NCBI GenBank assembly: GCA_017311315.1
Contig: CM029663.1
Coordinates: 36,716,622-36,780,621 of the forward strand
Direction: 5' to 3'
Length of the DNA stretch: 64,000 nucleotides
DNA from: Dendrocalamus latiflorus
Taxonomy: Eukaryota > Streptophyta > Magnoliopsida > Poales > Poaceae
A model generated the notes under the pieces. That model was not told the DNA's origin. It saw only the letters and a list, made by a program, of their open reading frames with translations, and did not search any database. The position numbers were made by a program, and so were the translations under genes. Shown here in pieces: positions 12,499 to 22,469 of this stretch. How positions within the stretch are numbered: position 1 is the first letter of the stretch; each line of letters starts with the position of its first letter.

Positions 12499-12546
12499 GG
12501 GCTTATCATAGACGGTTCTAAGTGTAGAACCGTCTGTGATAACCCG
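12499..12546. promoter_or_regulatory. Internal copy of the CACTA subterminal inverted motif
   Basis: TTATCATAGACGGTTCT is followed after five bases by the inverted AGAACCGTCTGTGATAA. It is the same back-to-back pair as in the element's ends, but it lies between the two genes. If the ends bind a TNPA-like protein, this site could bind it too. That function is inference. Confidence 0.6.
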
Positions 12547-12819
12547 TAGTCATTAAGATAAACACCAACCAGCTGCAATATTCATATACAATACCAACCA
12601 GCTGCATTCACACATTTTCACCAACCAGCTGCATTCACACATTTTCACCAACCTCACAAAATGTATTTCTTCACACATTTTCACATATACATAAATGCCA
12701 ATTCACGTATACATCACACACATGCATTGTTGTATACATAAATGCCAATTCGCATATACATCACATACATGCATTGTTATATACATATATGCAAATGCCC
12801 ACATATATGTCGCACATTC

Positions 12820-15800
12820 TCATTGTACTTGCTTATTTCCTTTAAAAATTAGCCCTTCATCATGATCAATGCGTACGTAACAAGTTTCGTCACGTTGTTC
12901 GTCGTCAACCCTTATGCCATTTCCAAAAGGAGGTAACTCGTCAAATTGATTGTATTCTTCCTCGTCCACTACATTCTCTACTCCGACAATTCTCCTTTTT
13001 CCATGAAAAACTACATGGCGTTTCTTATTTGCCGGGTCGGTTACACAGAAAACTTGAACAACTTGATTGGCGAGTACGAATGGTTCGTCTTTGTACCCGA
13101 CATGTTGGAGGTCCACGGTAGTGACACCGTACTTGTCAACCTTCACCTGTGGGAGATGCACCCAACGGCAGCGAAATAAGGGGATCTTGAAAACCACATA
13201 GTCGAGCTCCCAAATCTCTTCTATGAAGCCATAGTACGAGTTTCTCGACCCATCAGTATTGAACGTATCTATGCGGACACCACTGTTCTGGTTAGTGCTC
13301 TTGACATCCTGAGACTGCGTATAGAATGTGTACCCATTTATGTCATATCCTTGCCATGTCACAACTGTAAATGTCGGCCCTTTTGCCAACCATGTCAGCG
13401 TCTCACTTGGCGAGCTCCTAGTGATTTGCTCCTTCAACCATTGGTTGAACCGACTGTTGTGTTGCCTCATGATCCAAACATTCGGCCGCTCCGGATTCTG
13501 TTGCCGAAGCACATCCTTGTGCTGGTCGACATAAGGAGCCACTTCAGTCATGTGTTGCAACACTGTGAAATGGGCTTGAGTATACGTGTCCATATCTGGA
13601 CTGATTGCTTTCCTTCCGATAGTTCCGAGACCTTTCAGCATCCCCTCATGACGAGATTGAGGCACACCTATCGGTTGAATCTGAGCCATATAATCGACAC
13701 AAAACTCAATGACCCCTTCGCTTGCATAACCTTCGACGATGCTGCCCTCCGGCCGAGAACGATTCCGTACGTAGGACTTGAGAATTCCCACAAACCTCTC
13801 AAATGGGTACATGCTACGTAGGAATACGGGCCCGCACATTTTTATCTCCCACACAACGTGAACAATGAGATGGACAATGATATCGAAAAACGAAGGAGGG
13901 AAATACATTTCAAGGTGACATAGAGTCATCACCACCTCGTCCTGCAGAGCATCTAGTCCTTCGGGATCGATGACCTTCTGAGCAATTGTGTTAAAGAAAT
14001 AACATAGCCTCATGATTGTCTCTCGGACTTTGATCGACAAAATATTTCTAATTGAAATAGGGAGCATCTGTGTCATCAGCACATGACAATCATAAGACTT
14101 CATGCCATTTAACTTCAAATCTTGCATCGAAACAAGTTTCTTCACGTTGCCGGAGTAACCAGACGGAACTTTGACACCATGCAAGCATTGGCACAATTCT
14201 GTTTTCTCAGCCTTGGACAGAGTGTAACACGCAGGGGGGAGGTACATTCGTCCATTATCAGTGCATGTCGGTGCTAACTCAGGCCTGATGTCCATATCAG
14301 CCAAGTCAAGCCGTGCATTGACGCCGTCCTTTGTTTTATCATGAATATTCAGTAAGAGACCAATCAAGCTGTCGCATACATTCTTTTCTACGTGCATGAC
14401 GTCGATGCAGTGTCGAACATCTAGGTACTCCCAATAAGGTAAGTCCTAAAATATTGATCTCTTCTTCCAGGTGTTCTTCTCATAAGCCCTCAATTTGCGT
14501 CCCTTTCCGAGGATAACATCTAAATCCTTAACCATATCATAAACCTCGTGTCCCCTTAAATGCCTTGGAGCTGAACCGTCTTCCTTCCCTCCGTCAAATT
14601 GTTTCTTCATCTTGCGGTATGGGTGAGCCCTCCAAAGGAACCGGCGGTGACGCATGTAGACGGTTTTGCGTGAGTGTCTCAGCCACACACTCTCGGTACC
14701 ATCTAAACAGTGAGTACAAGCTTTGGCACCTTTTGTACTATGGCCCGATAGGTTACCAAGGGCAGGATAATCATTTATGGTGCAGAACAATAAGGAGCGC
14801 AGAGTAAAGTTCTCTCGTTTGTATGCATCCCATACCTGTACCCCTTCGTTCCACAGTACTTTTAGATCTTCCACCAACGGTGCTAGGAACACATCAATAT
14901 CATTCCCAGATTGTTTTGACCCTTGGATAAGTATGGATAGCAAAATATACTTTCGCTTCATACACAACCAAGGAGAAAGGTTATAGATGCAGAGAGTCAC
15001 GGGCCATGTGCATGTCGGCTGCTCATGCTACTGAAAGGATTCATTCTGTCTGTACTCAGTCCAAACCTTATATTCCTTGGTTCTGCACCGAAGTCTGCAA
15101 AACTCCTATCGATGTTTCTCCACTGCGCGGAATCAGCAATGTGTCTTAGCATTCCGTCCTTCTTGCGCTCCTCCGAGTGCCAACGCAGCAGTTTTGCCTC
15201 CTTTGGATTTGCAAAAAAAACCTTTTCAAACGGGGAATTATAGGAAAATACCATGCCACCTTAGCAGGAGGTCCTTTCTTCGCCTCTGTTCCCTCGCCAT
15301 CATCTGATTGATTGTTACGTTTGTATCGGGATGCGTTGCACAGCGGACATATATGCATGTTTGCATACTCTTTACGGTAGAGGATACAGTCGTTCGGACA
15401 TGCATGTATTCTTTCTACTTCCATTCCCAACGGACAAAGAACCTTCTTGGCTTTATACGTGGTTTTAGGCAACTCATTTCCCTCCGGAAGCATGTCCGCT
15501 AAAAGACCTAGCATCGCCGTGAAACTCTTGTCGGACCAACCGTTGCTTGCCTTCAATTTCAACAGTTCAAGCACGGCCGACAACCTCGTGTACTTGCAGC
15601 ACGTGAACAAAGGTTTCTCCGAATCCTTCATCAAGCCCCGGAATTTAACATACTCTCTCTCATCATAGTTCTCTTCTACATCGCGAAGCATCTGATCCAG
15701 ATTATCATCGTACAACCTATCCGAATCCGAACCACAATCGACATCAGCCGGCGGCACGTCATTCACTTCACCGGCGATGTCATCCGGCGGCATATCATTC

Positions 15801-16075
15801 ACTTCACCGGCGATGTCATCCGGCGGCATTTGATCATTCACTTCGCCATGACTGGTCTAACACGTATAACCCTTTTTGAAACCCCTCCGAATCAAGTGCG
15901 CTTCAATTTGCACTCGGTTCTTAAACATCTTTAAATTCTCGCAATCAGTGCATGGACAGTACATATATTCCACCCCCTTATTCAACATATCCTCCTCGGC
16001 GGCTCTTGTAAAAGCAGACACGCCATTAATGTACTCTTCACTCACACGGCTCGCGGCATACATCCAGCTTCGGTC
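12820..16075 (-). pseudogene. CACTA gene 1: TNP2-type transposase, decayed
   Basis: Read on the minus strand, the blocks come in the family order. First is Transpos_assoc (16063-15857, YINGVSAFTRAAEED and YCPCTDC). Next is an acidic linker with a duplicated MPPDDIAGEVND unit, then the Transposase_21 core (about 15.25-14.45 kb, RFGLSTDRMNPF, CTHCLDGTES, RKMKKQFDG). Last are DUF4218- and DUF4216-like regions (14397-12820, MCGPVFLRSMYPFER and DYVVFKIPLFRCRW). Lesions: TAG at 15857-15859 and TAG at 14446-14448, each where the family has Trp; a frameshift at the eight-A run 15213-15220; and another near 15005. The 525-codon C-terminal frame is intact. The true start is unclear, because the usual MDRSW lead-in is replaced by a possible splice acceptor just upstream of WMYAAS. 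Confidence 0.88.
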
Positions 16076-16497
16076 CTACGTTACGTACATATATAACAAC
16101 TTAGTATTAAAAATTAAATTAACTAATTATTACTACATATATACCGGCCACATGTATTATATTGAGACTTAATTTGCTAGCTCAATTCATATTACAAACA
16201 CAACAGCTATTACATAACCAACAATTTTGCAAACCATCTTCAATTAATAACACTAACCAATTACTTACATCTAAATTGTAATGCATGCACAGAAAAAATA
16301 AAATTCATTACTAACCATATCTAGAGCAACCAGGAAAGTATGAATCTTCAAAGCTCAATATCTGTCTTCTCGCACCAAATTAACTGGCCTAAAATCGCCT
16401 AACTTGTCTCCTGAGCGAAATAGTAAAGCACCAGCTAGATCTGGATCGAAATGAAGACAGATGTGGTCTGAGCAGCGCAATAAATGCCTAGTGAGCA

Positions 16498-16786
16498 TTA
16501 TCACAGACGATTTTAATTTACAGACGGTTTTTTGTTCAAAACCGTCTGTGATAACCAGCTTATCACAGACGATTTTGTATTAAAAACCGTCTGTGATAAT
16601 CTGGGATTATCACAGACGATTTTTAATACAGATCGTCTGTAATACTTCAGTATCACAGACGGTTCATCAGTAAGAACCGTCTGTGATACTCCTTTTCTCC
16701 GACGCCGCCAACACAGACGGTGTCCAAATTAAAACCGTCTGTGTTAGTGATTAGTCACAGACGGTTTGACAAAACCGTCTGTGATT
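16498..16786. repeat. Right subterminal repeats of the CACTA element
   Basis: These are copies of TCACAGACGGTTTT-like units and their reverse complements, several with the variant ACAGACGATTTT. They match the array at the left end and stop about 30 bases before the terminal inverted repeat. Confidence 0.85.
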
Positions 16787-17053
16787 GGCCGTCTAGTATT
16801 AGGCTTTCTGTAATAGTGTTTTTGGCTACGGCTTTTGGCTTTTGGCTGCGGCTTGTATCTTTTGGGCTATTTGTACAAGAGATTACACAGTAACAGAAAC
16901 TCATGTGCGGTTTTTGTCGATATAAATAAAGTCAGTAAAGTATGTACTACAATTAACTAGTAGATCCTATTTTAAAAAAATACTTTATTTAAAAGTTAGT
17001 TACTATAAAAAATTAAAAAATAATTTTTAAAAGATGAAAAGAACAGCCCCTCA

Positions 17054-18480
17054 TCAGACTTGCTAGCATGGAGTAGAATGGAACTATGGAAGGCCGGACA
17101 ATCCGTGAAGCAAAAAAGAATTCGACGGTCATGTGAGCCAGGTTAGAGATATCACGAGGTCACATGTGCTGTCCCTCGCCAGGACAACCTACGAACTAGA
17201 ACACGTACGTGTCCTCTGTTCCATGGGACAAAACACACAGCGCAGTGTTTATAAGTTTAGAATTTTAGTTTTTTATATTATAGTAACTAAAAATATACTA
17301 TAGATACTATTAGTTTCTCTTCGTAATTAAATTTAAAAGAAAAAATTATATCATCACTGATTAACGCAAAGAATGAGAAAAAAAGAAAAAAAACCTAAAA
17401 TAGAAAAAAATTAAGAAGGTAAAAGTTAGAAGCAGAAATTTGTTGGAGCAAATACTTAGATGCCCCAGGAGTCATTGCTTTGCTTTGATTGTTTTTACAT
17501 CTATCGCAGCATTTTTTCCAACACTAGTTCAAGTATATATAGATTGGGAAAATGCTCATTTCCCCTCTAAGCAAAGATTAGGAAAAATTACCTAAAAGTA
17601 CTAATGTAGCGTTTAGACAGGTCTAAATTAACTAGGGCACATCACTAGCAACAGAGGGAACTTCTACCGTGTGGATCAGTTTATGCGAGACCATATACTA
17701 GATCTAAAATATGTTGTGATGAACAATTTATGTTTTGATTGAATTGAATTTGAATTTTGCAGATGTCTCAAAAAGTTTAGTTTTTAGTCTATGCTATTAG
17801 GGTTCAGCAGTCTGAGTGGCCTGTGGCTCATAGTCAGACCGACTAATGGTCAGCGGTCTAACTACCATGGGACTAGCGGTCAGATCACCTATGATCTTTT
17901 GGAAAATTGAACACCAAATACTTGTGTATACTTATTTAGAAATAAGTTTACATTTGGTGCTATTAGAATTGAAAATTGGAACTAAAACTATATAGAATTT
18001 AACCGAAATTCCAAATAAGGTGTTTTTTTGGTGTATTTAAGTGGTTAGACCGGCAGTCAGACCGCTATGGGGCTAGCGGTTAGACCGGCCATGATTTTTT
18101 GGAAAATTGAACACTAAACACTTATGTAATCTGATTTGGGGATGAGTTTGCACTTAGTGCCACTAGAATTAGAAATTGGTGCTGAAACTAAATAGAATTT
18201 AACTGAAATTTAAAAAAGAGTGTTTTACGGTGTAGTTAAGTGTTCGGACCAACGATTAGACTGACATAGAATCGACGGTCCGATAGGCCCCAGCGGTCTG
18301 ATCGGCCTTTGTAATGCAGTCTGGCCGGCTGTGGCGATTTGTTTTTGCTGTGTTAACTGTAGCTACATTCTTGCAGCAGCGACCAGCCTTTTGGATAAAA
18401 CGCGTTGACAGAAACAGGTCAAGAACTTAACAACATACCTGTCAGCGCAATAAGCGCAGTTTAAAAAGTGTACTGAGAAC
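17054..18480. repeat. GCGGTC-rich repeat, right part, with a 200-bp tandem duplication
   Basis: After about 750 bases of plain AT-rich DNA, the GCGGTCTGACC motif family returns at 17810-18340. Within it a unit of 200 bases occurs twice (starting about 17860 and 18060): ATGATCTTTTGGAAAATTGA at 17891 recurs as ATGATTTTTTGGAAAATTGA at 18091. Each unit has a GCGGTC cluster and a TTTGGAAAATTGAACAC block. No coding region is recognised. Confidence 0.7.
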
Positions 18481-18501
18481 TGGTCATTCGCTGTCATGTT
18501 G

Positions 18502-21500
18502 TCAGACAGGCAATGTTCTCAGCAACTGAAGAGCACGATTCCAGTGTGGGCTTTCCGCAAGAACAATCCGTTTCAACAGCGGCACTGCTCCAGCAGCAAT
18601 TATTGCTGGGTGATTATCTGGATCCATGCTCAGATTATACAAAACAGCTAGACTAGCTTCCAATTCATCTCCATCACCCTCTTCAATCATTGTAACCAGT
18701 GTAAAAATTCCTCCAGCTGCAGCAACTGCTCTTGTGTATTCCATCACACCTCCAGATATTATCTTCCTCAACTCTATTACAGCATTTCTTTTATTTTTAA
18801 AAGAAAATGAGGTCATCATCTGCTCAACTAGCCTAGGAATAGTCTCGTAGATAGTTATCTCCATATCTACACTACTGAAAGTTTGATCTTCTGATAAGCC
18901 AGCCCTTGGTTCTAGCTTAAGGAGGCATGCTGCGAGCCAGTCCTTTGACTGTAGGGGAATACTGGACTTGAGCATTCTTCTCAACAGCAATAAATTTCTC
19001 AGTACTTATGCTGCGAACAAAAAGATCAAAGTTCAGTAATTTTGTGAGCAACCTCACAGTTGCAGATACAGCCTGACTGACTTCTTCAATGACAAGAGTA
19101 GGAAGCTCATTAAGGTTTTCAGGATCGCCAATTGTCCCTATTAGATAGCATAAAAAATTCAGTATAGCATCACTTTCAAGCATGCATACTAAAACAGATG
19201 GCCTACAATAATGCTACTCGTGAAAAAACTTTCAAGTGAAAACTTCAGTAGATTAGACATCAGTAGCATCATGCTTAGTCAAATGTTATCTCTGCCAAGT
19301 GTATTTACTACACATCATGTAATTCCATGTTTTATCTACCATATAGCACTAATGAATGGAAAGTAAAAGACTACATCACTATGCCAAAACAAATTGTGCA
19401 GGATGACTACGATGTAGGTATGTCTGGGTTGTAGCCTTGACTGAAAGGCCTTCTTCAATTACCCCAGAAAAACACAAGAACTCCCAATAAAAAAAGGAAC
19501 TTCAGACGGGCAGTCCAAGCTTCATGTAAGTACTTGATAAATTTGAACAGTTGATCTCCGTGATTCCAAAATGAATCTACCGCAATTTAGGCTTGGTGTG
19601 AAAACAAACTTAAGCCGATTTATGCATTAGAATTTTCAAATGAACCAATAAAACCTCTTTAAATTTTGATGCTTTCTTTCACTTCATATTCTTTTGTTGA
19701 GGGTTATTATACTGATAGGCTATTTTTCTATTTAAACACCTTGCCTATCTACAACTTTATTGACGTATATAATCAGAAATGTCAGTATGCTGCACCTAGC
19801 AAATAACTCTTGGTTACAGGCTATATTTTATCAAATAATACTCGAAACAAAACCATTTTGTGATATAGAAATGTGTGCATCTGTATTTTTTACAGAAAAA
19901 TGAACCAAACCATTTACCATGAATAACCCCCATTTCGAGAACAGCTTCAATTACTGACCCAGTGCAAGCAGCAGTCATCGCAGTGGCATGCTGTTCGGAA
20001 GCTGCTAAACGCTCCAATACAGAAGCGACTTTTGCTTGCAAACTTGGAGATGTTTCCTTCAAAACTTTGATTAAGCGTGAGATGACATCGAAGTCGATGA
20101 TTGACTCACTACGAACATTATAAGAATCACATCAGTACGCTGTTCTAAAAAACATAAACGCTGAACAAATGTCAGTAGGCTCACCACAGATGATAAAATC
20201 ACTTGTGTGTATATACTTTTTGGAAAAGAATTATTCAATCAAGTCCGGTGATCCATTTAAACACAGCATCAGGTCACAACTCACAAGCATTTAGATAAAG
20301 TGCTGAATTACATTAACTGCAACAAAACACACAGCTATAGAAGGCAGTCTAATCAGTCATTGAACTGCTTTTCTGAAACTCCTGTAATTCATGAACTCAA
20401 ATCTATCGATGTTCTAAAATAATCAACTCGGATAAAGACAGAAAGACGAATATAAACTCGTTTTCCTTAGTCCTTTTAAAAACAGCCTGGTATGATATGA
20501 ATTCAAAATTTTCCATCAAGGGAGGGAACTTTTTCACCAGTATTCCATCCGTACGTAAGAATTATTTCAGTACTAAGAGATTATTGTTCCTAAATAGCTC
20601 TTGTTATAGGATTTCAAGGTGAAATTTGCCCGAATCACCCCTGTGTATTGAGCAGGAGTAATGAAATGATTTAAAGTGCTAAAATAGTTGTACGGAGTAA
20701 TTATTAATCAATAGTAGGACATTAATTAACGGGAAAATTGATTATATAGGACTGAGTTGAGAGGGTTTTAGCAAAATAGGACTAAGTTATTTGTACTCGT
20801 AAATATAGGACTGAGTTGAGCTACTTCTTGCAAATATAGGACTTTTCCAATTTTAATTTCATTTTCATTTTCTAGCCCTTTTTCTCTACGCGAAATGACT
20901 CTTTTGCCCCTTCCTCCCTCGCCTCCGGCCGCTCCAGCGCCGCGCCGCCGCCGCCCAGCGCCGCCCCGCGCCGCGCCGCTGCTCCCCCGCCCCGCGCCGC
21001 CTCGCTCCGGCGCGGGGCGGGGGAGCGGCGGCGCGGCGCGGGGGAGCAGCGGCGCGGCACGGGGCGGCGCTGGGCGGCGGCGGCGCGGCGCGGGGGAGCA
21101 GCGGCGCGGCGCGGGGCGGCGCTGGGCGGCGGGGGCGCGGCGCGGGGCGGCGCTGGGCGGCGGCGGCGCGGCGCGGGGCGGCGCTGGGCGGCGGCGGCGC
21201 GGCGCTGGAGCGGCCGGAGGCGAGGGAGGAAGGGGCAAAAGAGTCATTTCGCGTAGAGAAAAAGGGCTAGAAAATGAAAATGAAATTAAAATGGGAAAAG
21301 TCCTATATTTGCAAGAAGGAGCTCAACTCAGTCCTATATTTACGAGTACAAATAACTTGATCCTATTTTGCTAAAACCCTCTCAACTCAGTCCTATATAA
21401 TCAATTTTCCCTTAATTAACTGTACCAAAGCATACACACAGTCCATTTTCTTTTCAATGCCCCAATACTTGACCTCAATTATTAGGAGTAATATAGTAGT

Positions 21501-22094
21501 ATAGGGGCAAATATAATATGGATAGGATAATGATCTTATACCAATTCTTAATATGTGTGCGAGAAGCTAAAATATCATTTATTGACGGATAGAGAAAGAA
21601 CTAACAGATTTTTTGTGAACTTCATTGAAGCAAATAATGTTCAGACATGTAACAAGGCTGTAACGAACCTAGCCATCTCCTCTTGTTTAAAAAATGTGTG
21701 GGAAGTTCCATTGAGTCCACCATCTATGCCACCCTTAGCATTCGCTACAGCCTCAGACACATTACTAGCATGGCTATCGGGCTGATAAGTTCACAACATT
21801 GCAATCAGGTTAGGAAAAACACAATAAAATACCATTGACACATGTAAAAGCCTAACTCACCTCAGCTATCATGCTGATCCCCGTGTCAAATATTCGAGAA
21901 AGTGTATTAATTATCTGCATCAAAACTGTCCAGTTAGTACTTGACCATGACAACATTGCGCTACCAAAGTAAAACACGTCATGTAAAAGCTCATGACCTT
22001 CTCCAGTTGTTCTACTGGGGTATTCGGATCCTTCACTATGTTTACAAGCAGTTCTAGACCACCTTCTGCTTTGATCTTCTCACAGACAACAGGA
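18502..22094 (-). pseudogene. ARM-repeat protein, 3' part of gene, 5' truncated and frameshifted
   Basis: Five exons join cleanly in phase on the minus strand: 22094-21998, 21914-21861, 21781-21669, 20108-19918 and 19137-18502. They encode alpha-helical ARM-type repeats (VVCEKIKAEGGLELLVNIVK, LKETSPSLQAKVASVLERLA, AAGGIFTLVTMIEEGDGDE, NHPAIIAAGAVPLLKRIVL) and end LQLLRTLPV, as in a plant ARM superfamily of large proteins of unknown function. The frame breaks at about 18985-18991: one frame reads STEKFI and the next LLRRMLKSSIPLQ, with no plausible intron between. This equals one extra or two missing bases. Exons for the N-terminal part are absent upstream, where a MITE and a gypsy element now lie. 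It is either a pseudogene or a gene with a locally odd C terminus. The first frame would stop 24 codons after the break. Confidence 0.75.
20732..21411. mobile_element. Mutator-like foldback element with GC-rich core, 680 bp
   Basis: It has a perfect 9-bp duplication TTAATTAAC (20723-20731 and 21412-21420), the length made by Mutator-like elements. The arms, about 200 bases each, are nearly perfect inverted copies beginning GGGAAAATTGATTATATAGG. Each arm contains several copies of TATAGGACTGAGTTGAG. The core (about 20936-21209) is extremely GC-rich, with tandem units like GGGGCGGCGCTGGGCGGCGG on one side. It sits in the ARM-gene intron between exons 21781-21669 and 20108-19918. Both strands show the same 159-codon frame because the element is palindromic, so these are not genes. 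Confidence 0.9.
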
Positions 22095-22124
22095 CTACAA
22101 AAGAAAGAGAGAAATAAAGATGTA

Positions 22125-22394
22125 CCCTGCTCGTTTCGGCTTGAGTCTCTGGCTTCTGGCTTATTTTGCACAATTCATAAATTTCATCTTTTTCTGTACT
22201 TTTGGTTTTTTTGAGCTTTTTGCCGGTTCTTTTTTCTCGTATTTGTTTGCATTATACGTGATAGGCTAAAATATTTTTTTCTATTTTTAAAATTTAATTA
22301 TGCTAAATAAGCCTCCGTCATCTACAGTGTTTTTTCAGCCAGCTACAGTGCTTTTCAGCCATAAGCCACTCAAAAAAGCTCTTTCGAGCAGGGC
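22125..22394. mobile_element. MITE next to the first recognisable ARM exon
   Basis: CCCTGCTCGTTTCGGCTTGA on the left is matched by an inverted repeat ending CTTTCGAGCAGGGC on the right. The inner text (GGCTTCTGGCTTATTTTGCA) resembles the other Tourist-like MITEs of the window. I could not define a clean target duplication. It starts about 30 bases upstream of the 22094 exon, so the upstream intron's branch region lies in or near it. Confidence 0.65.
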
Positions 22395-22469
22395 TTACAG
22401 AAGTATATAGAAGTCATCACAGAATTGAGAAACCTTTTAGTATTTTTTGCAGTAGAAAAATATTAAATT

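Larger units (their letters stand above)
7557..16818 (-). mobile_element. CACTA (En/Spm) DNA transposon, 9.26 kb, decayed
   Basis: The left end is CACTACTACAGAAAAGG and the right end is the reverse complement of CACTATTACAGAAAGCC. Three bases (TTT) are duplicated at 7554-7556 and 16819-16821, as the family requires. Both ends carry many inverted copies of a TCACAGACGGTTTT-type unit. Two genes lie on the minus strand: TNP2 transposase (about 16.07-12.82 kb) and a Transposase_24/Ulp1 gene (about 11.4-8.4 kb). Both carry stops and frameshifts, so the element is not expected to be autonomous, although its ends could still be mobilised by a relative. Confidence 0.92.
7544..17050. mobile_element. 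Tourist-like MITE interrupted by the CACTA element
   Basis: The left 13 bases (7544-7556, GGGCCTGTTCTTT) and the right about 230 bases (16819-17050, ending GAACAGCCCC) are the two halves of one MITE. The flanking trinucleotide is TCA on both sides (7541-7543 and 17051-17053). An uninterrupted relative lies at 30989-31211 with the same ends and similar inner text. The CACTA insertion duplicated TTT, which is therefore found at both inner borders. Confidence 0.8.

Noticed and set aside
20768..21374. Two 159-codon frames on opposite strands with nearly the same Pro/Arg/Ala-rich protein
   Set aside because: They arise because the foldback element is palindromic and its core is GC-rich. There is no domain and no codon signal beyond the repeat.
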